Shown: positions 18,901 through 29,404, numbered from the stretch's first letter. The stretch is 64,000 nucleotides of DNA from Salinivibrio sp. ES.052 (GCF_900141775.1 NZ_FSRI01000001.1:496001-560000); one strand, 5' to 3'. Numbers and translations are program-made. Notes: generated by a model not told the origin, from the sequence alone.

Positions 18901-19875
18901 GTGAACAACACTAACGATAAAAAACCCGCTTTAAACGTTCCCGATAAACCGATTGATATTGTCTTAGCCGCCTATAACGGACAAGACTACATTCAGGCGC
19001 AAATTCAATCCATTCAGCGTAATCATGGCTACAGTCACCTCGTTCGGAAGTTGATCGTTGTGGATGATGGCTCAACCGATCACACGCTCGCAATCATTCA
19101 AACCTTAGCCGCCAATGATAATAAAATTGAGCTTCATCAACCGGCCCAGGAAAAGGTCGGGCCCAGCCAAAATTTTGCCCGAGGGTTAGCACTGACTTCG
19201 GCACCTTATGTGATGTTGAGCGATCAAGATGATGTCTGGTTACCGGATAAAATTGTAACTAGTTATCAATACATCAAGGCGTTAAATCCAGCGCAGCCAC
19301 TCCTTGTATACTCTGACCTCTCGATCGTGGACTCACAGCTCAACGTAATCAACGACTCCTACTTTGCCTACAAGAAAATCCCTTTAAACTGGGGGAATAC
19401 ATTTAGTCAGTTATTGCAGCAAAATACCGTATCGGGATGTACCGCGATCGTTAACCGTCTTTTAATTGATAAAGCGTTACCCATTCCGGAAGCGGCTTAT
19501 ATGCATGATTGGTGGTTAGCGCTGGTTGCCAAACAATTCGGCACCCTCAAGTTAATTGAACGCCCCTTGATGCAATATCGTCAACACACCAATAATAGCA
19601 TTGGGGCCAAACCTCATCGCTTAGTAAAAATTCGCCAACATTATCAAGACTTTTGTCTCAGCATGGACAAGATGGTGGCGCAAGCCAATGCATTTAAAGC
19701 CTACTTTAGTCATCAGGTCGACCCCAATGCCCTCAACCGGTTGACTCTGATCAGCGACCTCAAACATCTATCCCGAAAGCAACGATTGAAAGCATGGATC
19801 AGTAAAAAATTGAACCGCAGTCACGTTAAAGCTCGCATTGTGTTACTTGCCTACTTGCTATTCACTTGTAAGTAA
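18901..19875 (+). CDS. Glycosyltransferase family 2 (RfbG-like)
   Basis: 324 residues with IDIVLAAYNGQDYIQAQIQSI near 18-38, VVDDGSTD and VMLSDQDDVW (about 101-110), the pattern of RfbG/WbbB-like rhamnosyltransferases. GTG 18901 is preceded by AAAG at a suitable distance. It is the last glycosyltransferase before the lipoprotein gene and may be the second rhamnosyltransferase. Donor not proven. Confidence 0.84.
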   Translation: MNNTNDKKPALNVPDKPIDIVLAAYNGQDYIQAQIQSIQRNHGYSHLVRKLIVVDDGSTDHTLAIIQTLAANDNKIELHQPAQEKVGPSQNFARGLALTSAPYVMLSDQDDVWLPDKIVTSYQYIKALNPAQPLLVYSDLSIVDSQLNVINDSYFAYKKIPLNWGNTFSQLLQQNTVSGCTAIVNRLLIDKALPIPEAAYMHDWWLALVAKQFGTLKLIERPLMQYRQHTNNSIGAKPHRLVKIRQHYQDFCLSMDKMVAQANAFKAYFSHQVDPNALNRLTLISDLKHLSRKQRLKAWISKKLNRSHVKARIVLLAYLLFTCK

Positions 19876-19923
19876 GTCACATTTTGCGCTAAGCGATCAA
19901 GAAACCAAGTAATTGAGATCATC

Positions 19924-21498
19924 ATGGATAAACGACTATACCTTTCTTTACTCTTACCATTAGCCTTCACAGGATGTGGAGGCGGCAGCGATAGTGGTGG
20001 TGGCTCTAAGCCCACCCCAAAATACAATATCGACTTTGCTAGCTTTTACATAACAAAAGCTGACCAATCATGTTCAATCTATGATGAAAAGATTTACTAT
20101 GAAGAGGTTGACCCTTCCGATCCTAACTACGACCCGGATGCTGAGCCTGAAGTTGATTATCGTGAGCGAGTGCACGCCAGAAAAATTAGGTATCCTCGCT
20201 TTCGTGTAACAATTCATGGGGCCGATGGCACAGCGATCAAAACTTACACACTTGATGACGACGAGTGGTCAAGCAAAGGAACCCTTAAAATTAAAAAGAG
20301 TAAAGTGCCAAGCGACGGATATTTAACGATATATGAGTTTGATAACCAGGGCGGGTATGTCAACAGTATTTCCTATCAAAAACCACTGCTTTCGACTAAC
20401 ATGCGCTTTAGTGACTTTAAGCCTAATAACGGCGTTGGAAGCTGCATCACATCTGGCTCTAATGGCCCGACGTTGAAAGATAGAGATCAAACACTTGAAG
20501 ACGGTGGTGACTCGAGTGGACAGGTGTTCGGTATCAACACCCGCGACCAGAATTTTTGGGCGACGTCACCTATCAATGTTGAAGCGGAGCTTGACAGCGA
20601 ACAGATTATGGCAGCGCGTTATGAGCGCTTAGCCTCGGATACCAAAGAAAACGTCAATGAGACTATCCAGCAAGACAAGTATCGCCAAATCAATGCCTTC
20701 AAACTGTTTAAGCGTGGCAGTATTAGCAATAAGCCGCTTGAAATGAATGAAATTGGTGATGATTCCCGCGATGACTATAACTTTTGGTATCCACCATTAG
20801 CGGGAGCGGGTTCACTAGAAAATACTAAACTATACGTTAAGAAGGGTGGAGAGCCACTCTTTTGGCAGGTGCTACCTAACAATAGCGATGGCGTTTATGG
20901 GTATGCACACGACATTGGCAACCGTAACTACTATCTAAATGGACAAGGCACTCTCAATAATTGGGGATTGACCTTTACCGAGCAGCCGGAAGATGTAGAC
21001 ACGGGCATTGACTATGCTAATGCGTTATTGAATATTGACACGCCTAACCGCTTGGCTGCCACACAGGTGATAAGCTGCGGCACCAGTGAGACAGGCGCAT
21101 GCTTGCAAGGATACATCAGTGGTGGTGAGCAAAGTTGGGACACGCAACGTAGCTTTATACGACTTGAAGACGGGTCGGGTCGGGAAATTCGCCAAGTCAT
21201 TTATTCCAAACCTCAAGCCATGTTACCGCTATTGTCCTTTACCGGCTTTAATGATCTCTACATGAATAGCAACTTGAGTAAAGCCAAGCTCTCGTTACTA
21301 TCAGCCGATAAAGAGGACGCGTTAGAGGCGATCATTAACAACAACATTGATGTAAGAGGTGTGGCGAGAGAAACGTCGGAGGCGCTCAACAACCCCGACA
21401 ACGACGGTATGGCATTGCTTAACACCGAATACGAGCGCAAACAAGCGCAGACACAGCTAAGAGTACAGTCACACAAAGTGATTAGCGCCACCAACTAA
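19924..21498 (+). CDS. Large unrecognised lipoprotein within the glycan operon
   Basis: 524 residues. A short signal peptide ends in AFTGC, so Cys18 is probably lipidated. A glycine/serine-rich linker follows, then an acidic, largely soluble domain with several motifs rich in Asp, Tyr and Trp. Residue +2 is Gly, compatible with outer-membrane sorting. No known domain is recognised. It is the last gene of the ops-controlled run, and a strong terminator follows, so it is probably co-expressed with the glycan genes. Roles such as glycan anchoring, S-layer anchoring or a periplasmic assembly factor are possible but unsupported. Confidence 0.75.
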   Translation: MDKRLYLSLLLPLAFTGCGGGSDSGGGSKPTPKYNIDFASFYITKADQSCSIYDEKIYYEEVDPSDPNYDPDAEPEVDYRERVHARKIRYPRFRVTIHGADGTAIKTYTLDDDEWSSKGTLKIKKSKVPSDGYLTIYEFDNQGGYVNSISYQKPLLSTNMRFSDFKPNNGVGSCITSGSNGPTLKDRDQTLEDGGDSSGQVFGINTRDQNFWATSPINVEAELDSEQIMAARYERLASDTKENVNETIQQDKYRQINAFKLFKRGSISNKPLEMNEIGDDSRDDYNFWYPPLAGAGSLENTKLYVKKGGEPLFWQVLPNNSDGVYGYAHDIGNRNYYLNGQGTLNNWGLTFTEQPEDVDTGIDYANALLNIDTPNRLAATQVISCGTSETGACLQGYISGGEQSWDTQRSFIRLEDGSGREIRQVIYSKPQAMLPLLSFTGFNDLYMNSNLSKAKLSLLSADKEDALEAIINNNIDVRGVARETSEALNNPDNDGMALLNTEYERKQAQTQLRVQSHKVISATN

Positions 21499-21521
21499 TC
21501 CCCTCTCTGCGTTGCTAAGCT

Positions 21522-21558
21522 GCCCCTCCCCGTAAACGACGCGGGGAGGGGCGCTTTT
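21522..21558 (+). terminator. Rho-independent terminator ending the ops-controlled run
   Basis: A perfect 11-base GC-rich stem (GCCCCTCCCCG 21522-21532 with 21542-21552) has a 9-base loop and ends in GCTTTT. It lies 24 bases after the lipoprotein stop. It is the first clear terminator after the ops site at 5253, giving a possible transcript of about 16 kb. Confidence 0.92.
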
Positions 21559-21581
21559 ATGATAAGGTGATGGTCTTAGTG

Positions 21582-21641
21582 AATACAGTTAACGATCGCG
21601 TTGATACCAGTAATGATCGCCTTAATACCGTTAATCCGCGG
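21582..21641 (+). repeat. 21-base tandem repeat, about 2.8 copies
   Basis: Units at 21582-21602, 21603-21623 and 21624-21641 share the pattern AATAC..GTTAA.GATCGC.TT with several substitutions. They lie in the 344-base space before rfbB. The period of 21 matches seven codons (a possible NTVNDRV-like heptad), but the surrounding short frame has no homology I recognise, so I do not call a gene. Confidence 0.5.
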
Positions 21642-21842
21642 GCAAAGTCAGGCAATTTAACGCGCATTGCTCGATTTCATCACCATGACTCGGTATTATC
21701 GTCGCCATCAAAACACAGCGATCGCCCTAGGGCGACCACACAGCAAAAAACGCAGTCTCGTCAACCAACGTTGTGTTAAACACTCGGCGCCTGATGACAT
21801 CGACAGCCAGACTGCGAACGTGAAAATAAGCAAGGAAACACT

Positions 21843-22928
21843 GTGAAAATATTGATTACCGGTGGGGCGGGCTTTATCGGCTCAGCACTGATCCGCCACA
21901 TTATTGCTGAAACCAACTATGAAGTGGTTAACCTCGATAAGCTTACTTACGCAGGCAATCTGGCCTCAGTTGAAGAGGTTGCCTCCTCATCACGTTACTG
22001 CTTTGAAAAAGTCGACATTTGCGATCGTGCTGAGCTAAAGCGCGTATTCGAAACGCATCAACCGGACGCGGTGATGCATTTAGCGGCCGAAAGCCATGTT
22101 GATCGTTCAATCGATGGCCCTTCCGCCTTTATTGAAACCAATATTATAGGCACTTACACACTGGTTGATGTAGTAAAAGACTATTGGCAAGGTCTGCCGA
22201 CAGAGCGTCAACGGGGATTTAGGTTTCACCATATTTCTACTGATGAAGTATATGGCGATTTGCCGCACCCGAGTGAGCATCGTCAAGGTAAGCTGCCCAT
22301 GTTCACCGAAACAACGGCCTACAAGCCCAGCAGCCCTTATTCTGCATCCAAGGCGTCCAGTGACCACCTTGTCACCGCGTGGTCGAGAACTTATGGTTTA
22401 CCCACTCTGATTACCAACTGCTCGAACAACTACGGCCCGTATCACTTTCCAGAAAAGCTAATCCCGCTGGTGATACTTAACGCTATTAACGGCAAGCCGA
22501 TCCCCGTTTACGGCTTGGGGGATCAAATTCGCGACTGGCTCTATGTCACAGACCATGCGAGAGCACTGCTCAATGTTGTAGAAAGCGGTGAGCCTGGTGA
22601 GACTTATAATATTGGTGGGCACAATGAAAAAACCAATCTTGAAGTCGTTGAAACCATTTGCGATCTGCTTGATACCTTGCGCCCCCAAAACACGCCATAC
22701 CGCGAGCAAATTACCTTTGTTAACGATCGGCCAGGCCATGATCGCCGCTATGCGATTGATGCCAGCAAGATCGAAAGAGAGCTGGGTTGGCGTCCCCAAG
22801 AGACCTTCCAATCCGGTATTGAAAAAACGGTGCGCTGGTATCTTAACAACCAAGCGTGGGTCGAAGCGATTCAATCGGGCGAGTATCGCCAGTGGGTCGA
22901 AAAGCAATATGGGAACCAAGCGTCGTGA
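21843..22928 (+). CDS. rfbB: dTDP-glucose 4,6-dehydratase
   Basis: Second step of dTDP-L-rhamnose synthesis, NAD-dependent. The 361-residue SDR protein has the [10 protein letters not shown] Rossmann motif (7-16), STDEVYGDL (catalytic Thr-Asp-Glu) and the YSASKAS active-site Tyr/Lys (about 166-172). GTG 21843 has AAGGA upstream. First gene of a tight rfbB-D-A-C operon; its stop overlaps rfbD by GTGA. A promoter must lie in the 344-base upstream space. Confidence 0.97.
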   Translation: MKILITGGAGFIGSALIRHIIAETNYEVVNLDKLTYAGNLASVEEVASSSRYCFEKVDICDRAELKRVFETHQPDAVMHLAAESHVDRSIDGPSAFIETNIIGTYTLVDVVKDYWQGLPTERQRGFRFHHISTDEVYGDLPHPSEHRQGKLPMFTETTAYKPSSPYSASKASSDHLVTAWSRTYGLPTLITNCSNNYGPYHFPEKLIPLVILNAINGKPIPVYGLGDQIRDWLYVTDHARALLNVVESGEPGETYNIGGHNEKTNLEVVETICDLLDTLRPQNTPYREQITFVNDRPGHDRRYAIDASKIERELGWRPQETFQSGIEKTVRWYLNNQAWVEAIQSGEYRQWVEKQYGNQAS

Positions 22929-23830
22929 GAATATTACTGTTTGGTGTCGATGGACAAGTAGGATGGGAACTACAACGATCTCTTAGCTACTTAGGTGAGC
23001 TTTTTTGCGTGGGGCGCAATCACCCTGAATATGAAGGAGATTTTCTTGATCCTAACGGCCTCGTGCGCACTGTTGAAGCGGTTAAACCCGATGTGATCGT
23101 CAATGCGGCGGCTTATACGGCAGTAGATAAAGCGGAAACCGATCAAGATACCGCATTTCAAATCAACACCCACAGCGTGCTGGCATTAGCAAAAGCAGCC
23201 GAGCGACACCGGGCGTGGCTTATTCACTACTCGACCGATTACGTCTATGACGGCGCCGGCGACACGGCGCGTGACGAAGCCACCCCGACATCACCCATTA
23301 ACGTATACGGTGAAAGCAAGCAACTGTCAGAGCAGATGATCCAACGTCACTGCTCGCGGTATCTCATCTTCCGTACCAGCTGGGTATATGCCAGCCGGGG
23401 CAATAACTTTGCCAATACCATGCTAACGTTAGCCAAATCGCGCCGAGAACTGAGTGTGGTCGACGACCAAATAGGGGCGCCAACCAGCGCCGAGTTGCTT
23501 GCCGACTGCACCGCCCACGCGATCAAAAAAGCGTACAGCTTATCGCATTCGGGCAGTGAAGAATGGGTCGTTGGGGTTTATCACCTGGTGGCTAAATCGT
23601 TCACCAGCTGGTACCACTACGCCAACTTCGTCTTTGACGTTGCGCGCAAACAAGGTATGGAACTGATGGTTGAAACCGTCGAACCCGTACCGAGCTCTCA
23701 CTACCCGACACCCGCTGCGCGCCCCCATAATTCTCGACTGGATGTGTCGAAATTTGAACAAAGTTTTGGTTTAACCTTGCCCACATGGCAGTGCGGGGTT
23801 GAGCGAATGATAAAAGAAATGATTGAATAA
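22925..23830 (+). CDS. rfbD: dTDP-4-dehydrorhamnose reductase
   Basis: Last step of dTDP-L-rhamnose synthesis, using NADPH. The 301-residue protein has an N-terminal [13 protein letters not shown] dinucleotide motif, the [12 protein letters not shown] segment, STDYVYDG and the YGESK active site. I choose GTG 22925, which overlaps the rfbB stop. The frame is open further upstream inside rfbB, but the Rossmann strand begins here. Confidence 0.96.
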   Translation: MRILLFGVDGQVGWELQRSLSYLGELFCVGRNHPEYEGDFLDPNGLVRTVEAVKPDVIVNAAAYTAVDKAETDQDTAFQINTHSVLALAKAAERHRAWLIHYSTDYVYDGAGDTARDEATPTSPINVYGESKQLSEQMIQRHCSRYLIFRTSWVYASRGNNFANTMLTLAKSRRELSVVDDQIGAPTSAELLADCTAHAIKKAYSLSHSGSEEWVVGVYHLVAKSFTSWYHYANFVFDVARKQGMELMVETVEPVPSSHYPTPAARPHNSRLDVSKFEQSFGLTLPTWQCGVERMIKEMIE

Positions 23831-23834
23831 CTGT

Positions 23835-24722
23835 ATGAATACACCAAAAAAACGTCGAGGAATCATCCTCGCGGGCGGGTCAGGCACCCGCCTTTATCCA
23901 GTGACGCTTGCTGTGAGCAAGCAACTGCTGCCGATTTACGACAAGCCGATGATTTATTATCCGCTAAGCACCTTAATGCTGGCGGGGATTGATGAAATCT
24001 TAGTGATCAGCACCCCACAAGATACGCCCAGGTTCGAGCAATTGCTCGGCGACGGCAGCCAGTGGGGCATTAAGCTTGAATACGCGGTACAAGCATCGCC
24101 CGACGGCTTAGCGCAAGCGCTGATTATTGCCGAAGACTTTCTCGATGGCGCGCCCAGTGCACTGATCTTAGGCGATAACATCTTCTACGGACACTCACTA
24201 CAAACACTGTTAGACTCCGCCAATCACAAAACCGACGGTGCGACAGTTTTTGCTTACCACGTGCACGATCCAGAGCGCTATGGTGTGGTTGCGTTTGATC
24301 AAGCCGGTACCGCCCGTTCACTGGAAGAAAAGCCAGCAACACCACAAAGTAATTATGCCGTGACTGGCTTGTACTTCTATGATGAGCAAGCGGTAGCGCG
24401 CGCCAAACAGCTGACACCGTCACACCGCGGCGAACTCGAAATCACCGACTTAAATCGCGTCTATCTTGACAATGATGAACTCTCCGTTGCACGTATGGGG
24501 CGCGGTTACGCCTGGCTAGACACCGGTACCCACGAAAGCTTGATTGAAGCGTCAAACTTTATTCAAACCATCGAGCATCGCCAAGGGTTAAAAGTTGCCT
24601 GTCCAGAAGAAATTGCCTATCGCAAAGGCTTTATCAATGCCGAGCAGCTTAAACGTTGTGCAACACCATTAGCCAAAAACGGCTACGGTCAATACTTGCT
24701 TAAACTATTAGAAGGCGAATAG
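23835..24722 (+). CDS. rfbA: Glucose-1-phosphate thymidylyltransferase
   Basis: First step of the dTDP-rhamnose pathway: glucose-1-phosphate plus dTTP gives dTDP-glucose. 295 residues with the nucleotidyltransferase signature [16 protein letters not shown] (about 9-24) and [21 protein letters not shown] near the middle, and [13 protein letters not shown] 23835 lies 4 bases after rfbD; an upstream TTG inside rfbD is unlikely. Confidence 0.97.
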   Translation: MNTPKKRRGIILAGGSGTRLYPVTLAVSKQLLPIYDKPMIYYPLSTLMLAGIDEILVISTPQDTPRFEQLLGDGSQWGIKLEYAVQASPDGLAQALIIAEDFLDGAPSALILGDNIFYGHSLQTLLDSANHKTDGATVFAYHVHDPERYGVVAFDQAGTARSLEEKPATPQSNYAVTGLYFYDEQAVARAKQLTPSHRGELEITDLNRVYLDNDELSVARMGRGYAWLDTGTHESLIEASNFIQTIEHRQGLKVACPEEIAYRKGFINAEQLKRCATPLAKNGYGQYLLKLLEGE

Positions 24723-24749
24723 CGTCGCGTTGACAAATTTGGAGCCATC

Positions 24750-25304
24750 ATGAACGTTCTACCCACCAACATTGCTGATGTCTATATTATTGAACCAAAG
24801 GTATTTGGCGATGAGCGAGGCTTTTTCTTCGAAAGCTTCAACCAGCAACAATTCGAGCAAGCGATTGGTCAGTCGGTCAACTTTGTGCAAGACAACCACT
24901 CGCGCTCGACCCAAAATGTCGTGCGTGGGCTGCATTTTCAAACGCAACAAGCCCAAGGCAAGTTAGTCCGTTGTGCGCTCGGCACAGTGTTAGATGTCGC
25001 CGTAGACATACGTCCTGACTCGCCCACGTTTGGTGAAGTGGTCACTGTTGAACTCAGTGCCGACAACAAACGCCAGTTATGGGTCGCTGCTGGCCTCGCG
25101 CACGGGTTCAGTGTGCTTTCCGATGTGGCAGAGTTTCTATACAAAACCACCGACTACTACGCACCGCAATATGAAGCGGCCATTCGCTGGGACGATCCTG
25201 AACTTGGGATTGACTGGCGCCTGCCAGGCGAGGCAAAGCTGTCCGCCAAAGACCAACAAGCCATCAGCTTTGCTGAGTTTAAAGCGCAGATCGCCCGTGG
25301 CTAA
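24750..25304 (+). CDS. rfbC: dTDP-4-dehydrorhamnose 3,5-epimerase
   Basis: Cupin-fold epimerase that makes dTDP-4-dehydro-L-rhamnose. 184 residues with RGFFFESFN, QDNHSRS, VRGLHFQ (catalytic His) and GLAHGFSVLSD. Normal length. It completes the rhamnose pathway, so all four enzymes are present and intact. After it comes a 180-base space with no gene or clear terminator. Confidence 0.96.
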   Translation: MNVLPTNIADVYIIEPKVFGDERGFFFESFNQQQFEQAIGQSVNFVQDNHSRSTQNVVRGLHFQTQQAQGKLVRCALGTVLDVAVDIRPDSPTFGEVVTVELSADNKRQLWVAAGLAHGFSVLSDVAEFLYKTTDYYAPQYEAAIRWDDPELGIDWRLPGEAKLSAKDQQAISFAEFKAQIARG

Positions 25305-25484
25305 CCGCGCACTCGCCGCGTGAAACACACCCATCGTTGCCATCATTCCCCTCGGCGCGGTGGGTGCCGCGCGCAAAAAAGCACCAACAGACGCGTGGCC
25401 GTGCGCGATCTGGTTGCCAGCTGCGCAACAATAGGGTAAAAACAGCCCATTGTTTAATCCCATCATCGACGCCCGCTGGGCATC

Positions 25485-26285
25485 ATGGCAGTTATTATCA
25501 TGCTACCGTCAAAAGACAACATACAGCTATTTAAAACCATGGTAAGGCGCGAAGTGAAATCGCGTTATCAAGGCACCCTGCTTGGTTTTTTTTGGAACCT
25601 TGTCACCCCACTGCTCATGTTAGCGATTTATTCAACCGTCTTTTTAGTGGTTTTTGAAGCGAAATGGCACCTTGAGGGCGCCCAAACCGCTGATTACGGC
25701 CTCATGCTCTTTATTGGCATTTTAACCCACGGCTTTATGGCCGAAGTCCTGACCGCATCCAGTGGCATTATTCGTAACAACAGCAACCTAGTAAAAAAAG
25801 TGCGTTTCCCAGTTGCTATGTTACCGATGATCTCCGTGTGTAGTGCCGGGGTCAATTACCTCTTTGGCCTATTACTCGCCTTTGCCTATGCTGGGGTCAA
25901 CCACTACCTGCAAAACCCTTTGATGATTCTCTACTTGCCGTTAGTGCTCGTGGTGTATTTAACCACCCTGACCGCGATAGCCTACTTAGTGGCCTCGCTG
26001 GGATTATACATTCGCGATATCGTCCAAATGATGCCGGTATTGATCACCGCGTTACTGTTTACCAGCACCGTTTTCTTCTCGGCACAGTCGGCCCCCGATA
26101 TGCTCGCCAAAATACTGTATTTTAACCCGATTAGCCCCGTCGCCGATGCCATCCGCGATATTGTTTATGGCAAGCCGCCACAACTGGGGCAACTCGCGGT
26201 TTTGTTTATTGTCAGCTGTCTCGCATTTGTCGCCAGTTACAGCTTATTTCGCCGTTTACGGCCAAACTTTGCCGATGTGCTATGA
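25485..26285 (+). CDS. wzm: ABC-2 type O-polysaccharide exporter, permease subunit
   Basis: Inner-membrane half of the Wzm/Wzt exporter. 266 residues with six hydrophobic segments and the family opening MVRREVKSRYQGTLLGFFWNLVTPLLM near residues 15-40. Start ATG 25485, or ATG 25500 as an alternative. Its ATPase partner wzt is not adjacent as usual but begins 13 kb downstream, with a whole type II secretion operon and an S-layer-like gene in between. In this pathway the glycan is polymerised in the cytoplasm and exported complete. Confidence 0.93.
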   Translation: MAVIIMLPSKDNIQLFKTMVRREVKSRYQGTLLGFFWNLVTPLLMLAIYSTVFLVVFEAKWHLEGAQTADYGLMLFIGILTHGFMAEVLTASSGIIRNNSNLVKKVRFPVAMLPMISVCSAGVNYLFGLLLAFAYAGVNHYLQNPLMILYLPLVLVVYLTTLTAIAYLVASLGLYIRDIVQMMPVLITALLFTSTVFFSAQSAPDMLAKILYFNPISPVADAIRDIVYGKPPQLGQLAVLFIVSCLAFVASYSLFRRLRPNFADVL

Positions 26286-26402
26286 GTATTCAGGAGCGTG
26301 CGTAATCGCCCATGCATTCTATCCATTAAAGCAGTACAGAAACGCTGCCACATAGTGTAAGCTGCCACGTTGCACCAAGACCAATACCAATACGGGGACA
26401 CC

Positions 26403-28073
26403 ATGTTTTTAGGTGAGCGATTAAAACAAAAACAACTCATCACGGATGACGACATAGAGCAAATCCTCGCTATTCAACAGCAGTCATCCATGGGTCAGCG
26501 TCAACGGTTTGGCGAATTATGCATTTCCCACGGCCTGTGTTCAGAGCAAGATGTATTAATTGCCCTGCATGAACAACTTGAATTACCGATGATGGCCGAC
26601 GTGCTCAGCCAATATTTTGGTGATGATTTACCCGGCAACGAACTGGCACTGTCACTGTTCCAGGCCCAATGGTGGCAACAGCGCCAAGCGTTTCCTCTTC
26701 ATCGTGACGGTGACCAAATTTTAGTAGCCCAAGCCGATATTTGGGACGACTTTGTCTTTGAAGCATTGCTGCACCAACACCAGCTCCAAGCCACGCCAGT
26801 GCTGTGTTCTAACTACGAATTGCGGCAGCTTATTTCCGGATTTGATGCTGAACGTCAAGCCGGCAATGCCCTGATTGAACAAGAAAGTAGCGCCGCGCCC
26901 GTGGTTAAATTTGTTAACGAATGTATCCAGCGTGCGATCAAAGAGAACGCCTCAGACATTCACTTTGAAGTGAACAAACAGCAGTTTTTTGTGCGCTACC
27001 GCGTCGATGGCGTACTGCGCACCGTTGACCAACCCGGCATGGCCCAACATGCCGCGATTCTCTCGCGTATTAAGCTAATGGCCGGGCTCGATATTTCAGA
27101 AAAGCGCCTCCCGCAGGATGGCCGCATTCGCGTCAGGTTATCAGGCCAGCAAGTGGACATTCGTGTCGCCACAACACCCACGGTTTATGGTGAAAATGCT
27201 GTATTGCGTTTGCTCGCCAACGAGAACACCCACAAACCCGAGGAGAAACAAAAAACCCTCGACATGTTGCCGGATCAAAAAGCCATTATTGAGGAAATCT
27301 TGCACAAAAAAACCGGGATATTCTTAGTCACCGGCCCAACGGGTAGTGGTAAAACTACCTCGCTATACACCTTGTTAGGGCGCGTGAATGATGATCAAAC
27401 CAAAATCATCACCGTTGAAGACCCCGTCGAATACCAAATGAAAGGCTTGACCCAAATTCAAGTTAATGCTGATATTGGCTTAACCTTTGCCAGCGTATTG
27501 CGCTCGGCACTGCGCCAAGACCCCGACATCATGCTGATTGGTGAAATGCGTGATAAAGAAACCGCACAAATCGCAGTACAATCGGCATTAACCGGCCACT
27601 TTGTACTGTCTACCTTGCACACCAATGATGCACCCAGCAGCTTTATTCGTCTAAAAGACATCGGCATTCCTGACTATTTGATCAAATCCACCATCGTGGG
27701 GGTCATGGCACAACGCCTCGTCCGTAAACTTTGTCCCCATTGCAAACGGCCGGATCCTAACGGCGACCAGGCTGCGCACCAAGTCGGCTTTGCCGACGTG
27801 CAGCAAAACTGGGGTGCCTTACTCCCCGCCGATATTCAGTGGTACAAAGCGAGCCCAGAGGGCTGTGAGCACTGCAACAGCACCGGCTATCATGGCCGCT
27901 TAGCCATTTTTGAACTCTTAGGCTGGTCAGATGCCGAAACCGCAGAGCTCGACATGCGCCAGCTGCAAGCGGTGGCACGAGAACAAAATATGCGCTCGCT
28001 GCGTCAAGATGCTCTAATGCGCGCGGCACGTGGCGAAACCACCCTTGAAGAAGTACTACGCGTGGTGGGCTAA
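26403..28073 (+). CDS. gspE: Type II secretion ATPase GspE
   Basis: Cytoplasmic hexameric ATPase that powers pseudopilus assembly. 556 residues: an N-terminal GspE-N/MshEN-like domain (1-150), a middle domain, then Walker A GPTGSGKTT (about 310-318), Asp box and Walker B with the LIGEMRD segment. A zinc region has CPHC (about 443) and CEHC (about 487). ATG 26403 has GGGGA upstream; the frame is open 33 bases more without a ribosome site. First gene of an eleven-gene gsp operon in the order E F G H I J K L M (C-like) D. Confidence 0.95.
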   Translation: MFLGERLKQKQLITDDDIEQILAIQQQSSMGQRQRFGELCISHGLCSEQDVLIALHEQLELPMMADVLSQYFGDDLPGNELALSLFQAQWWQQRQAFPLHRDGDQILVAQADIWDDFVFEALLHQHQLQATPVLCSNYELRQLISGFDAERQAGNALIEQESSAAPVVKFVNECIQRAIKENASDIHFEVNKQQFFVRYRVDGVLRTVDQPGMAQHAAILSRIKLMAGLDISEKRLPQDGRIRVRLSGQQVDIRVATTPTVYGENAVLRLLANENTHKPEEKQKTLDMLPDQKAIIEEILHKKTGIFLVTGPTGSGKTTSLYTLLGRVNDDQTKIITVEDPVEYQMKGLTQIQVNADIGLTFASVLRSALRQDPDIMLIGEMRDKETAQIAVQSALTGHFVLSTLHTNDAPSSFIRLKDIGIPDYLIKSTIVGVMAQRLVRKLCPHCKRPDPNGDQAAHQVGFADVQQNWGALLPADIQWYKASPEGCEHCNSTGYHGRLAIFELLGWSDAETAELDMRQLQAVAREQNMRSLRQDALMRAARGETTLEEVLRVVG

Positions 28074-28138
28074 TCGGCGACCTTGCAACGTAACCATGGA
28101 CACGATCATCAACGCGAAACGAAAACGCGAGAACCAGA

Positions 28139-29320
28139 ATGAAGCAGTTTAAATACGTGGCACGGCGTAAAGATGGCACCCTGATAGACGGATGGATCCG
28201 CGCTGAAAACGATCTCCAGGCCAAGCGCCAGCTGCAACAACAGCAACGCCAAGTGGTGATGCTGAACGAACAGCGTGATGTGAAAAGCAAGCGGATAAGT
28301 AGGGAAACGCTTATTACGACGCTGCGCGAACTGGCGACGTTACGCCAAAGTGGCATGCCGCTTGACCAATGTATGCAATCACTACAAGAAAACGTCGGCG
28401 ACAAACACATGGGCGCGGCGCTAAAACGCCTGTATTACGACATTGAATCGGGTGCCAGCTTGTCAGAGGCGATTGCGGCCCAGCCTGATGTCTTCCCTTT
28501 TTATGTCGCCTCCATGTTGCGGTTGGGCGAGGCTAGTGGCCAACTGGGTGAAGCGCTATTCAGTGTCTCAGAGCGTATTGAGCGTGAAGAACAATTGGTC
28601 AGTGAAATAAAATCGGCGCTCACCTATCCCGCGTTTTTGTTAGTGGTGTGCGTGGTAGTGATTTTCTTTATGTTTCTTTATGTGATCCCCAACTTTGAGA
28701 CCATGGTACAAGGCAATGGTGACGCCGGCGCGCTTGGCACCTTGCTTAATATCTCGGCCTTTTTTAATGATAACCTCATGCTCATTAGTGCGGCGGTCGC
28801 GGCAGCCGTGGGGGGGCTCTATTACGGTGCTGTGTATGGACACTTAAAAGACACCGTATTGCAAGGACTCTCTACCATTCCTTTGTTCGGTAACCTCATT
28901 GATGCATGGAACATCGTACAGTTTTCCAGTAGCATGCAAAAGCTTTTGCAGGCGGGCGTTGAGTTGGTGGAGTCGGTAGAGATCACCTTAAACAGCCTAT
29001 CTGATGCACGTCTTCGCAAGCGGCTACAGCACGTGGTTTTACGGGTGCGAGAAGGCCGTGGTCTCGCTGAATCCTTAGCCGAATACGGGCTATTTTCTCC
29101 GATGGTGATTCGGTTGATCCAAACCGGTGAGGCTGGTGCATCATTAGTGCCTTGCTTTAAAGAGATCAACGCCCTTTACGAGCGTCGTCTCTCAAAGGGT
29201 TTAAAACAAATTTTAACCATTCTTGAGCCCTTGGTGATTGTGATCATGGGTGGCATTGTCGGCAGCATCATGATTGTATTGATTTCCGGCATTATTTCAG
29301 TCAATAACATTAGTTTATAA
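28139..29320 (+). CDS. gspF: Type II secretion inner-membrane platform protein GspF
   Basis: Polytopic platform protein that links the ATPase to the pseudopilus. 393 residues with two T2SSF domains (about 60-180 and 260-385) and three hydrophobic segments (about 163-186, 213-233, 357-385). LATLRQSGMPLDQ and LLQAGVELVESV are the repeated hallmarks. Lies 65 bases after gspE. Confidence 0.95.
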   Translation: MKQFKYVARRKDGTLIDGWIRAENDLQAKRQLQQQQRQVVMLNEQRDVKSKRISRETLITTLRELATLRQSGMPLDQCMQSLQENVGDKHMGAALKRLYYDIESGASLSEAIAAQPDVFPFYVASMLRLGEASGQLGEALFSVSERIEREEQLVSEIKSALTYPAFLLVVCVVVIFFMFLYVIPNFETMVQGNGDAGALGTLLNISAFFNDNLMLISAAVAAAVGGLYYGAVYGHLKDTVLQGLSTIPLFGNLIDAWNIVQFSSSMQKLLQAGVELVESVEITLNSLSDARLRKRLQHVVLRVREGRGLAESLAEYGLFSPMVIRLIQTGEAGASLVPCFKEINALYERRLSKGLKQILTILEPLVIVIMGGIVGSIMIVLISGIISVNNISL

Positions 29321-29404
29321 TCGCGGTGCGCGCTGTCAAACGCACGAAACAGCCCAAGCGGTGATAACAAGGCTAAGCGGTTACAACAAGAGTAAGAGGA
29401 CAAA

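Noticed and set aside
21567-21779. A 70-codon frame between the lipoprotein and rfbB
   Set aside because: It starts at GTG in a region made largely of the 21-base repeat, has no similarity that I recognise, and has atypical composition for a gene.
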